From: Corylus avellana
Taxonomy: Eukaryota; Streptophyta; Magnoliopsida; Fagales; Betulaceae
Assembly (NCBI RefSeq): GCF_901000735.1
Contig: NC_081542.1
Coordinates: forward strand, 22,459,093 to 22,523,092
Reading direction: 5' to 3'
Length of the DNA: 64,000 nt
Shown here one piece after another: positions 47,851 through 57,864 of the stretch (within the stretch, counting starts at the first letter, position 1; each line of letters opens with the position of its first letter). The translations under genes and the position numbers were made by a program. The notes beneath the pieces are model-generated. The model did no database searches and was not told the origin of the DNA. It saw only the letters and a program-made list of their open reading frames with translations.

Positions 47851-50166
47851 ATGGAATCCTCCGATCCCAACACTGAAGACGACGACGTTTACTTCGACGC
47901 CCTCGACGACTTCCCCTTCTACGACTGCCTCTCCTCCCTCACAGCCGAACCAGAACGCTACTCGTCCTCCTCAACTTTCTCCGCTCTCAATCCATCGCGG
48001 GAGACTCCTCCGGCTTCCACCCTCCGGCGCCGACCCTTCTCTCGCCGCATACTCTCCGGAAAGGTCTCCAACGACTCGAGCTTCGATTTGGGTTCGGATT
48101 CCACTCTCAGCTTCGAGATCCTCGCCGAACCCGATACGAAACCGCGTTTCCGGGAACGGAAATATGCGATTGATCGGAACGCAAACCAAAAGCCCGATCC
48201 CGAGTCGACTCAGGAGCGAGTCACCTTGGTGTCTCCAGCTCAGGGCTCTAATTCGACCATAACCACTGTAACCGATCTCCGAGTCGACGACAACTCGGCT
48301 GAGTCAGCCGCCGGACTCAGCGATCCCTCATTTAACTTACTCGTGTTCGTAGCCGGACTGGTAATCAAAGCAATCAACTTCCAAATCAACCTCTTCATCA
48401 CCTTCACAACATTTCCTCTCCTCCTTCTCTACCACTCCTACGCGCTCATCACTAACCCCTTCCAAACGGTGCGTCGCGGCAGAGACCATCTAATCCAAAG
48501 ACTCTCGAAGCTAGGGGACATTGTCCGCGAAAGCGCGAGCCCCTGGCTAAACGACTGGTCGCAGGAGCACAGTTGGGTCTTGAAGGTCGTATTGCGGTGC
48601 GCGTGGGGGTTGTTGTGGTCCATCTACGTTTGCGTCGTTTTGTGCGGTCTGTTGGTCTCGTCAGTCGCGGTTAGCAGCATTTTGATGAGGTATTTGGTGG
48701 AGGAGCCGATTCAGATAAAGGAGGTGTTGATTTTCGATTACACGAAGCACAGTCCGGTCACGTACGTGCCGGTTGCGTCGTGTGGTTGCGTTGGTTGTGG
48801 CGAGGATTGCGAGGAAAAGATTTCGGGGTTCAGGGTTGTACCTCCTGGTCACAGGTTGCAGGCCACGGTTTCGTTGACGTTGCCGGAGTCGGAGTACAAC
48901 CGAAATCTCGGGGTATTTCAGGTACTTGATTGATTAATTGAGATTGAAAGTAATCTCCTTTTGTTTGTTTTCTTTCTTTTAGTTATGAAATTTGTAGATT
49001 TTGTTTGCGTAAGGAACTCACACCGCACTGACAGAAATTGTTGTGGATTGGTCAAGTAAGGGGACAGCAACAACCTTGGTTCGGCAGTCAAAACATCCTC
49101 AAATCTGACTGCACCCAAATTGTGAACACCCTAAATTTAGGGATCTTAGGAAAGCTTATACAAATGGAACTTTTTTTAACGGTATGAGATGTAGTGGAGC
49201 CCGTTTCATCCTCTGCCCTGGCCATCAGTGAAGACTGTTGGCATCATAGGGTGCAGTTGGAGCTCTATTTGTCGCTAGAGCAAGAGCCTAAGATTAAGAT
49301 GTTATTATATTCTTGAATTATTATAAATAGTCTGAAACTAATAACATCAAAAAGAATCATTGATGATAATAGTTTAAGAAGTTTGTATGAGATTGTGCCA
49401 GATTTACTTCCAATTGTGGCATTTGGATCTGGATAGTGTGAACTCAATCCTCTTACTGTCCTTTGAAGAAAAGGAAAACAAAAAAGATTGAGAATGTTTA
49501 GAATGCTTTAACCTATCCCCATATGTATTTATACTGGTTACCATATTGGGAACTAGTTTAAGCTATGCTGTGCACTCTTGAAACCGAAAAGCGTTACAGG
49601 GTTGTTAAAGTTTGAGAGGAGGGAAGAATGCTATTTCTGCCTGGGATGTTTCTCTTATAACCCCACCCCCACCCACCCCCCTTTTTTTTCCTTTGTATAG
49701 TTTGTTACCATATTGGCTGCAGAAATTATACTATTTATATGATCTTAATTCAAGACTATTATTTGATTTTGTTTGGTGTCTCTAATATACTTATATGACG
49801 GATATTTGTATGACTTTCTTTAATGCTCTTTTGAAGATCAGAGTAGACTTCATCTCTGCTAGTGGTAAAACCCTTGCCAGTTCAAGCCATCCATGCATGT
49901 TACAGTTCAAAAGTGAGCCTGTCCGTCTTCTCCTGACTTTTCTTAAGATTGCTCCTCTTGTTGCTGGTTACGTATCAGAATCACAGACTCTGAATCTGAA
50001 GTTTAGAGGTTTCACTGAAGGAGATATGCCTACTGCCTGCTTAAAGGTTGTAATGGAACAACGGGCAGAGTACCGCCCTGGTGCTGGTATCCCTGAAATA
50101 TATGATGCATCTCTAATACTTGAGTCAGAACTTCCCCTATTTAAAAGAATTATATGGTATTGGAAG
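47851..50166 (+). CDS. SEIPIN (lipid-droplet biogenesis protein), C-terminal end in gap
   Basis: Endoplasmic-reticulum protein that shapes lipid droplets at ER contact sites. Exon 1 is 47851-48921 (357 codons); exon 2 starts at 49837 after a GT-AG intron and reaches the gap at 50167 (110 codons seen). The N-terminus has an acidic segment (EDDDVYFDALDDFPFYDC) and a long soluble region, as in plant SEIPIN2/3-type proteins. Hydrophobic segments lie at about residues 165-200 and 245-275. The conserved lumenal core follows (HPCMLQFKSEPVRLLLTFLK, FRGFTEGD, RAEYRPGAGIPEIYDASLIL) up to RIIWYWK, just before the usual second transmembrane helix. The missing part is short and could fit in the 259-N gap. 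The ATG has no upstream in-frame alternative. Confidence 0.92.
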
Positions 50167-50425
50167 NNNNNNNNNNNNNNNNNNNNNNNNNNNNNNNNNN
50201 NNNNNNNNNNNNNNNNNNNNNNNNNNNNNNNNNNNNNNNNNNNNNNNNNNNNNNNNNNNNNNNNNNNNNNNNNNNNNNNNNNNNNNNNNNNNNNNNNNNN
50301 NNNNNNNNNNNNNNNNNNNNNNNNNNNNNNNNNNNNNNNNNNNNNNNNNNNNNNNNNNNNNNNNNNNNNNNNNNNNNNNNNNNNNNNNNNNNNNNNNNNN
50401 NNNNNNNNNNNNNNNNNNNNNNNNN
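50167..50425. other. Assembly gap (259 N)
   Basis: Falls inside SEIPIN exon 2. The size suggests an estimated gap rather than a placeholder. Confidence 0.98.
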
Positions 50426-50804
50426 TTTCACCATTTTTTAATTTTTTTAAACGGCTGTGTACATGTTGGAAAGAGAACTTAAATTGACATTTGTAAATCT
50501 CCCATACAGATTTTAGTTCTTTGGTTAGTTTTTAAATGAGCAATGTTGTGAAATATGATGCAATGAAGATAGAAGCACATAATGTTGTATTTAGTTTATT
50601 ATGACTTAGAAAATAGTTTCAAACGGATGCAATTACAAATTTTCATTGTGAGGATATAAATTGGTGTAAAAGTTATCTTTTAGCAATGGGATTGACTATG
50701 CATCGAATGTGGCATGTGAGCTTTTTTTACCTTGGTCATCTACAGACTACAGGTGATTCTAAGACAATCTGTAGACTAAATTTTTTTTTTTTTTTTTTTT
50801 TTTT
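50426..50804. repeat. Module S, copy 2, downstream of SEIPIN
   Basis: AT-rich DNA between two gaps. It has patchy similarity to 14125-14300 and ends in a poly-T at the next gap. It may hold the SEIPIN 3' UTR. No exon recognised. Confidence 0.45.
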
Positions 50805-51167
50805 NNNNNNNNNNNNNNNNNNNNNNNNNNNNNNNNNNNNNNNNNNNNNNNNNNNNNNNNNNNNNNNNNNNNNNNNNNNNNNNNNNNNNNNNNNNNNNNN
50901 NNNNNNNNNNNNNNNNNNNNNNNNNNNNNNNNNNNNNNNNNNNNNNNNNNNNNNNNNNNNNNNNNNNNNNNNNNNNNNNNNNNNNNNNNNNNNNNNNNNN
51001 NNNNNNNNNNNNNNNNNNNNNNNNNNNNNNNNNNNNNNNNNNNNNNNNNNNNNNNNNNNNNNNNNNNNNNNNNNNNNNNNNNNNNNNNNNNNNNNNNNNN
51101 NNNNNNNNNNNNNNNNNNNNNNNNNNNNNNNNNNNNNNNNNNNNNNNNNNNNNNNNNNNNNNNNNNN
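50805..51167. other. Assembly gap (363 N)
   Basis: Starts in a poly-T run, a common cause of assembly failure, and ends at repeat module R. Confidence 0.98.
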
Positions 51168-51174
51168 GTTTAAG

Positions 51175-51636
51175 GTTAGGGGAAAAGAGATGTATATATA
51201 TTGAAACCAAAACGACATCGTTTTGGTTTCAATAAAAAAAAATTAAGAACTACATTTATACTCACGCTATCAGTTTCTTATCGGGTATATCAGTTTTCGA
51301 TAAATAAATTTTAACAGACCGATTACCAACCGATGAGTTAATCGGTATAAAATTTTTAACTGATTACCGACCGAAAATTATCGGTTGCGGTTAATATCGG
51401 TTCGGTCAAATTCGGTAGGCAGTTGGTAATGGTAATCGATTAATTTGCCCACCCCTAATCATATGTTTCTTTTTCATTGCATAGGTTTATAATAAAATGG
51501 TTTGTGAAAAAAAGTGGGCTTGGTCACCGTATTGGGGATTGCCCGAAAATGCAACATCAGACAAGCATGACAATTTCCAGCTTTAGAAGGGACTACTATG
51601 GATCATGTGGTTACAAGGGGGAGATATGATACTAAC
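51175..51636. repeat. Repeat module R, copy 2 (also at 13552-14015)
   Basis: About 97% identical by eye to the copy near 13.5 kb. It ends abruptly at ATACTAAC, where the gypsy 5' LTR begins. The other copy carries on with CAAACCTATTAG and so shows the probable unoccupied insertion site. Confidence 0.8.
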
Positions 51637-52012
51637 TGATAAGGTCTTATCGTGGGGGCCAAGCAGGCAGTTACGTGGCATTGCCTTGAGGACCAAGGAG
51701 TGATGAATAAGGAGTGGAATCTCCATTTAATATCTTTCTTTATTTTCATGGTTTAATAAGGAGTAGTATTTCTCCAATTAAAGGCTAGGTTTGCTATGGA
51801 TCTTTCCTTATTAGAATTTTGGTTTGCTGTAGGCGGCTAGACCTAATTGGTCTCTTCTGAAGGTGTAGTTGTCTTTCTCTATTTAAATGTTTTGGGTCAT
51901 GAATAAAAGCAGGCAAAAATATTATTTCGAATCATATATGTTGTTTGGAGGTCACGGCTCCCTCGAAGTAGCCATATATCGTTTTTCCTAAGCTTTTGCT
52001 ATTTGATTCACA
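51637..52012 (+). repeat. 5' LTR of the gypsy element
   Basis: Begins TGATAAGGTCTTATCG and ends ...GATTCACA five bases before the primer site. A CTATTTAAATG TATA-like box lies near 51878. It matches 56567-56943 apart from a few changes and the last eight bases. Confidence 0.9.
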
Positions 52013-52017
52013 TCAAG

Positions 52018-52029
52018 TGGTATCAGAGC
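52018..52029 (+). other. Primer binding site, tRNA-iMet type
   Basis: TGGTATCAGAGC, complementary to initiator methionine tRNA, just inside the 5' LTR. Confidence 0.9.
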
Positions 52030-52231
52030 TAGGGTTCTTTGTGTTAGCAAGAAATTGTTAACCAATAGAGGCCCGGTTTCCTTCTAAACGAAACCAGAAA
52101 ATTGAGCGAAAGGTGAGAGAGTCAACATAGGTCGGTCTCGGAATAAAAGTTTGGCCTACCAAGATTTTTCATTAGAATCTCGGCCCGTAACACGATCATT
52201 GACGCAAAAGAGTCAACATCAGCATCAAATT

Positions 52232-55200
52232 ATGGAAGGAAGAATTGATAGTTTGGAGCAATCTGTGCATTCCCTTAATGAGGGTCAACAGCAGCTCTTG
52301 GCTAGAATGACAGAAGTTTTTGAAATGTTGTCCACCCACAGCAAAGATCAACGTGAAGTGGGAGAGTCCTCGCATGGGAAAAATCGTGAGGGTGAGGGGG
52401 AGAATTTCCACGTTGGAGAACGGCCACCCCATGTCATTCATCGACACGTTAAACTGGATTTCCCCAAGTTTAGTGGAGAAGATGACCCCACTAGTTGGGT
52501 CTGTCGGGCAGAACAATTTTTCCGCTTCCAAGGGACCAACGAAGAAGACAAAGCTGCCATGGCCTCCTTACACCTTGAAGGAGAAGCCCAACTGTGGTAT
52601 CAAATCTTGCTGCGAGAAAGAAGAGAGATAGGATGGGAGGAGCTCAAGGAGGGGTTGTTTGTTCGCTTTGGGCCCAGTCAATTCTATGACCCCTTTGGAG
52701 AACTGACTAAGCTGCAGCAAGATGGAAGCATCAGGGAATATCAGTCCAAGTTTGAATCCCTACTCTCAAAGATAGGGACACTATCGCCAAGCCAACAAGT
52801 CAGTTGCTTTGTGAGCAGCCTGAAAGAAGTAATTAAGGCAGACGTCTTGGCTGGACGACCCCTTAATCTCACATCAGCCATTGGGTTGGCACGAGTTTAT
52901 GAGGCTCGCAACATGGCCCTTAGAAAAAGTTCCCTCACAGAGATACGAAAACAGCCACTGACCCACCGGAGCACGCCAAACCAGCCACCCTTTCCCCTCA
53001 AAAGATTAACCCCAGCAGAACTTAAGGAGAGGCAAGAGAAGGGCTTATGTTTTAAATGCAATGACAAATATGGGCCAGGCCATCGCTGCAAAAAGCTTTT
53101 TATGATCGAAGCTTACTTGGGAGAGGATGAAGATGGTGACGTGGTAATGCAAGAAGAAGAGGAGGATGGAGAACCCCCGGAGATCTCCTTACATGCCATC
53201 TCTGGTAAGGACGCACCTGAAACTATGAAAATTTATGGGAGGATAGGAGAATCCAATTTCCTAGTGCTCATTGATTCAGGAAGCACTCATAACTTCATGA
53301 GTTTGGCTCTCACTCAACTATTGGGGCTACAACCGAAGAAGGAGGGAGGAATGGACGTAATGGTTGCCTCAGGGGAAAAATTACGAAGCCTAGGTAAATG
53401 TGTCCAAATCCCATTAGAATTACAAGGCTGGAAATTTTCAGTGGATTTTTATATTCTCCAATTAGGAGGCTATGGGGTTGTGTTAGGCACTCAGTGGTTA
53501 CGGATGTTGGGGCCCATACAATGGGATTTTGAAACCTTGGAGATGCAATTTGCTTGGAATGGGAAGCCTGTTGTACTACAGGGAATTAAACATCGCGAGG
53601 GACAATCCAAAGAGTTACTTCCCATTTGCCCAACCGACACAGGGAGTAACATGGAGGCCGTGCACAATAATGAGAAGGAAGAGCAAGAGCACATGGAAAA
53701 GTTACTCAGTGAGCATGAGGTGGTCTTTGTGGAGCCTAGGGAACTACCTCCGCCTCGTAGCCATGATCATCGGATCATTTTGCAAGGAGGGTCAGGACCG
53801 GTGAGTGTAAAACCCTATCGGTACCCGTTCCATCAAAAAACAGAGATCGAAGAACAAGTGAAGGATATGTTAGGAAGGGGAATAATTCGCCACTCCAACA
53901 GCCCATATTCCTCACCGGTGCTCCTAGTCAAGAAGAAAGAGGGCACGTGGAGAATGTGTGTCGACTACCGGGAATTGAACAAAATTACGGTGAAGGATAA
54001 ATTTCCTATACCCGTTATTGATGAACTCTTGGATGAATTAAATGGGGCGAAATACTTCACCAAATTGGACTTACGTTCCGGGTATCACCAAGTGTGGGTA
54101 GCCGATGAAGATGTTGAAAAAACTGCATTCCGCACTCATCATGGGCACTATGAGTTCCTCGTCATGCCTTTTGGGTTGACGAATGCCCCCTCCACATTCC
54201 AATCTCTAATGAACAAGGTATTTCATAATTATCTTCGTGAATTTGTGTTGGTATTTTTTGATGACATATTAGTTTATAGTAGCAATTGGGCACAACACAT
54301 GGAGCATGTGAAGGTCGTGTTGGAAATCCTAGCGAAGCAACAATTATACGTAAAAAGATCCAAATGTATTTTTGGACAGCAAGAAGTCCAATATTTGGGG
54401 CATGTGATCTCGCCCAAAGGAGTGGGGGTTGACCCCGAGAAGGTGGAAGCAATAAAGAAGTGGCCGAAACCGAAGACACTAAAGGCGATGCGTGGGTTTT
54501 TGGGACTCACAGGGTATTACAGGCGCTTCATACAAGATTATGGGAAGATTGCAGCCCCTCTAAACCGCATGCTAAAGAAGAATAATTTTACATGGACGGG
54601 CGCTGCGGAAGGTGCTTTTGAGAGTCTCAAGCAAGTTATGATTCAAGCACCGGTGCTTGCCTTACCGGATTTTTCCAAGGAATTTGTGGTAGAATGTGAA
54701 GCATCCGGAGTAGGTATCGGGGCCGTCCTACAACAAGAGCGACCCATAGCTTTTTTGAGTCAAGCCTTGCAAGGAAATCAGCTCTTGTTATCCACGTACG
54801 AAAAGGAGATTTTAGCATTGGTAATGGCGGTGCAAGAGTGGCGGCCCTACCTCCTTGGGCGACACTTTGTTGTGAGGTCCGATCAACATAGTTTGAAATA
54901 CCTATGGTCTCAAAAAATTTCTACCACAGCACAACAACGGTGGCTATACAAATTAATGGGGTTCGATTTCTCCATTGAATATAAGAAAGGCAAGGAGAAC
55001 ACTGTGGCAGATGCATTATCTCGGAGGGATGAAAAAGCAGGGCTGGAAGAAAAACATGGGACAGTGCATTTGAGACCTGGAGAGGAGAAGGGAGCACAAG
55101 GGGCTGCCCTACTGGTAGTGTCAGGCCCGGTTCCCAACTGGCTGGAAGTGATCAAAGAAGAGGTGGAGAAAGATGGGGGCCTGCAGGAACTCATCAAGAA

Positions 55201-56569
55201 GGTTAAAGAAGGGGAAGCCTTGGGTCCGTGGCACTACAACGACGGCATTTTGTTCTATAAGGATCGGATATATCTCCCAGAAAATTCAGCTCTCCTCTCC
55301 CCAATCTTGGAGCAAATACACGGAGGTTTTCACGAAGGGTACCACAAAACCTTCCAAAGGGTCCGAGCAAATTTTTATTGGAAGGGAATGAGAAGTCGAG
55401 TAAAGGAATTCATCAAACATTGTGACGTATGCCAACGACACAAGAGTGAAAATCTCACCCCCAAAGGGCTGCTGCAACCTCTTCCGGTTCCAGAAAACAT
55501 ATGGGAGGATATCTCTATGGATTTTGTCGAGGGCTTGCCGAGTTCTCAAGGTAAGACAACAATTTTTGTGGTAGTTGACCGTTTGTCCAAGTATGCTCAT
55601 TTTGTTGCCATTAGTCATCCTTATACTGCAGTGAGCATCGCACAAGTTTTTTTTGAAAACATTTTCAAACTCCATGGAATGCCCAAATCTATCGTCTGCG
55701 ATAGGGACCCTGCATTCACTAGTAAGTTTTGGACAGAACTCTTTCAGTTACAGGGAACTAGTTTCAATTTTAGTTCAGCCTATCACCCCCAGACTGACGG
55801 CCAAACTGAGGTGGTGAACCGCACGTTAGAAATGTATTTGCGGTGTTTTACAAGTACCCAACCGAAGGAGTGGGGGAAGTGGTTGGCTTGGGCAGAGTAT
55901 AGTTACAACACCAGTTGGCATTCTACCATTAAAACCACTCCCTTTGCGGTGGTCTATGGTAGAGAACCGCCTACATTACTAGCATATTTGTCGGGTACTG
56001 CTAGAGTAGAAGCGGTGGGAAAGGGATTATTGGCGCGAGACCAGGTGCTAAAAGAATTAAAGACTAATATCAAGTCAACTCAAGAAAGAATGAAGCGGCT
56101 GTATGATGAGAAGCACCAAGAGGAGGAGTTTGCTGAAGGGGATTGGGTGTTCTTGAAATTGCACCCTTATCGCCAAGTATCAGTCTACCTACGCAAGAAT
56201 GCCAAGTTGTCAGCTCGTTTCTATGGTCCTTTTCAAATTATTAAGAAAATTAGTCCAGTTGCTTATAAGCTGGAGTTGCCACAAGGGTCCCGCATCCATC
56301 CGGTTTTTCATGTCAGTTTGCTCAAACGGCATCTCAGCAGCAAGCACATAGAGTGCCCACACCTACCTGAAGTCTTAGAAGATGGTCGTTTGTCTCCCAA
56401 GCCTCAAGCAGTGCTAGAAACCAGGACCAAAAATAAAAAAACAGAGCTGTTGATTCACTGGCAGGGTCTCTCTCCTGCAGAGGCAACATGGGAAAATCGT
56501 GATGTCATCCAAACTCAATTTCCTGATTTTTTCCTTGGGGACAAGGAAGAAGTTAGGGGAGGGGGATGA
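52232..56569 (+). CDS. Gypsy gag-pol polyprotein with chromodomain
   Basis: One open frame of 1445 codons from the first ATG; the open frame extends upstream to 52106 without another ATG. In order: gag; a zinc knuckle CFKCNDKYGPGHRC near residue 273 (spaced C-X2-C-X7-H-X-C, not the classic knuckle); protease with DSGSTHNF near 348; reverse transcriptase with FFDD near 676; RNase H, where the usual DAS at the first catalytic site reads EAS (VECEASG); integrase with an H-H-C-C finger (CDVCQRHK) and the D, D, E core (MDF near 1097, CDRD, TEVVNR); and a chromodomain (LLIHWQGLSPAEATWENRDV) that in this class directs integration to marked chromatin. The TGA stop is the first three bases of the 3' LTR. 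It looks capable of expression, but the RNase H change may weaken it. Confidence 0.95.
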   Translation: MEGRIDSLEQSVHSLNEGQQQLLARMTEVFEMLSTHSKDQREVGESSHGKNREGEGENFHVGERPPHVIHRHVKLDFPKFSGEDDPTSWVCRAEQFFRFQGTNEEDKAAMASLHLEGEAQLWYQILLRERREIGWEELKEGLFVRFGPSQFYDPFGELTKLQQDGSIREYQSKFESLLSKIGTLSPSQQVSCFVSSLKEVIKADVLAGRPLNLTSAIGLARVYEARNMALRKSSLTEIRKQPLTHRSTPNQPPFPLKRLTPAELKERQEKGLCFKCNDKYGPGHRCKKLFMIEAYLGEDEDGDVVMQEEEEDGEPPEISLHAISGKDAPETMKIYGRIGESNFLVLIDSGSTHNFMSLALTQLLGLQPKKEGGMDVMVASGEKLRSLGKCVQIPLELQGWKFSVDFYILQLGGYGVVLGTQWLRMLGPIQWDFETLEMQFAWNGKPVVLQGIKHREGQSKELLPICPTDTGSNMEAVHNNEKEEQEHMEKLLSEHEVVFVEPRELPPPRSHDHRIILQGGSGPVSVKPYRYPFHQKTEIEEQVKDMLGRGIIRHSNSPYSSPVLLVKKKEGTWRMCVDYRELNKITVKDKFPIPVIDELLDELNGAKYFTKLDLRSGYHQVWVADEDVEKTAFRTHHGHYEFLVMPFGLTNAPSTFQSLMNKVFHNYLREFVLVFFDDILVYSSNWAQHMEHVKVVLEILAKQQLYVKRSKCIFGQQEVQYLGHVISPKGVGVDPEKVEAIKKWPKPKTLKAMRGFLGLTGYYRRFIQDYGKIAAPLNRMLKKNNFTWTGAAEGAFESLKQVMIQAPVLALPDFSKEFVVECEASGVGIGAVLQQERPIAFLSQALQGNQLLLSTYEKEILALVMAVQEWRPYLLGRHFVVRSDQHSLKYLWSQKISTTAQQRWLYKLMGFDFSIEYKKGKENTVADALSRRDEKAGLEEKHGTVHLRPGEEKGAQGAALLVVSGPVPNWLEVIKEEVEKDGGLQELIKKVKEGEALGPWHYNDGILFYKDRIYLPENSALLSPILEQIHGGFHEGYHKTFQRVRANFYWKGMRSRVKEFIKHCDVCQRHKSENLTPKGLLQPLPVPENIWEDISMDFVEGLPSSQGKTTIFVVVDRLSKYAHFVAISHPYTAVSIAQVFFENIFKLHGMPKSIVCDRDPAFTSKFWTELFQLQGTSFNFSSAYHPQTDGQTEVVNRTLEMYLRCFTSTQPKEWGKWLAWAEYSYNTSWHSTIKTTPFAVVYGREPPTLLAYLSGTARVEAVGKGLLARDQVLKELKTNIKSTQERMKRLYDEKHQEEEFAEGDWVFLKLHPYRQVSVYLRKNAKLSARFYGPFQIIKKISPVAYKLELPQGSRIHPVFHVSLLKRHLSSKHIECPHLPEVLEDGRLSPKPQAVLETRTKNKKTELLIHWQGLSPAEATWENRDVIQTQFPDFFLGDKEEVRGGG
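56555..56566 (+). other. Polypurine tract
   Basis: AGGGGAGGGGGA immediately before the 3' LTR, the plus-strand primer for reverse transcription. It is also the last codons of the polyprotein (RGGG). Confidence 0.85.
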
Positions 56570-56943
56570 TAAGGTCTTATCGTGGGGGCCAAGCAGGCAG
56601 TTACGTGGCATTGCCTTGAGGACCAAGGAGTGATGAATAAGGAGTGGAATCTCCATTTAATATCTTTCTTTATTTTCATGGTTTAATAAGGAGCAGTATT
56701 TCTCCAATTAAAGGCTAGGTTTGCTATGGATCTTTCCTTATTAGATTTTGGTTTGCTGTAGGCGGCTAAACCTAATTGTTCTCTTCTGAAGGTGTAGCTG
56801 TATTTCTCTATTTAAATGCTTGGGTCATGAATAAAAGCATGCAAAAATATTATTTCGGATCATATATGTTGTTTGGAGGTCACGGCTCCCTCGAAGTAGC
56901 CATATATCGTTTTTTTTCCTAAGCTTTTGCTATTTACTTCCCA
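56567..56943 (+). repeat. 3' LTR of the gypsy element
   Basis: Starts TGATAAGGTC and can be aligned to the 5' LTR through CTATTT. The final bases differ (ACTTCCCA against GATTCACA), so the right border is approximate. Confidence 0.88.
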
Positions 56944-57108
56944 ACTTTTTTTTTTCTCATATTTCTGCAATTGTGGGTGTTCATCCACCCACATTGCTTT
57001 GTTGTGGTTGGATTTTGGTGTTTTTGTAGGGGGTTTTGAGCGGAGTTGCTTTGTTTTGCAATTTTGGCTATCTCTAGTGCACACCAGGTGTTTGTCAAAA
57101 GTCCCCAA

Positions 57109-57864
57109 TCAAGCTCATCATGCCAAGAGCTCGAGCTTCGTCCTCCTGAGGGTCCGATACCCGAGCCATTTCTCCCCCACCCACTTTTGAGGAGGGGAGC
57201 TGCTATTTGGGACCACCTTCGCCATTCGCAAAGACTTTCAAAATCTTGAGGCGACTCAATGGGCGGTCGCCGAGTTCAAGCGACGGGGGCTCAACAAGCT
57301 TTTCAAGCCGGTCACCACCACTGCCTACAGAAAATTGGTGATCGAGTTCTATGCCAACCTGTCGCATGACTGCAACAATGTGGTGGCCCTCTCTTCCAAA
57401 GTGAAAGGCAAAGCTATTGACGTAACACGGGCTGACATTGCTACTGCCCTTCAATGCAATCATGAGACCCTCCAGAAGCCGCACAACTTGCTGAGCAACC
57501 GGCCAGATTCTACGTGGCGGAAATCATTGAGGACATGTGCGATGGGCAATATGCCGATTCCCATCATAATGCCGACAGTCGATCCAAGCTACCTCAACGG
57601 CTTTGGTTTGTGGACTCCATATTACACCGTAATGCTTTTCCCTTGGGGCACAAATCTCAGAGGCGGGATCAATTTCTTCAAACACTCTACGCCTTCCATA
57701 AAGATGCTTGGTACTCCATTCCCGACATAATTTGGAACCAAATTCAGAAATTTTGGAATGGGGTGCACGTTGGAGGAGCAGAGTCCACACATTGATGGGG
57801 GTTCCCTTTCCCATACTTAATCTCGTACATCCTCCGGAAGAAAGGCATCAAGAGTACTGCAGTC
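57109..57864 (+). pseudogene. Athila-like retrotransposon ORF fragment (plant transposon protein domain)
   Basis: Frameshifted pieces read RKLVIEFYANLSHDCNNVVA then KVKGKAIDVTRADI, later RNAFPLGHKSQRRDQFLQTL, YAFHKDAWYSIPDIIWNQIQ and GVHVGGAEST, then WGFPFPYLISYILRKKGIKS. Together they match the domain annotated in plants as putative transposon protein, common in Athila-type gypsy elements. At least two frame changes and a TGA inside the conserved end make it nonfunctional. It breaks off at the start of the CACTA subterminal repeats. Confidence 0.7.

Larger units (their letters stand above)
51637..56943 (+). mobile_element. Complete Ty3/gypsy chromovirus retrotransposon
   Basis: A 5.3-kb element with 376/377-bp LTRs, primer site, one long gag-pol frame with a chromodomain, polypurine tract and 3' LTR. 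The short LTRs, compact size and C-terminal chromodomain suit the plant Reina-type chromoviruses; the clade is inferred. The LTRs differ at about 8-9 substitutions and 3 small indels (about 2%), so the insertion is recent. The right flank does not resume the module R sequence seen on the left, so no clean target duplication is seen. Confidence 0.93.

Noticed and set aside
55286..55675. 129-codon minus-strand frame inside the gypsy element
   Set aside because: Antisense shadow of the integrase region of an intact gag-pol frame.
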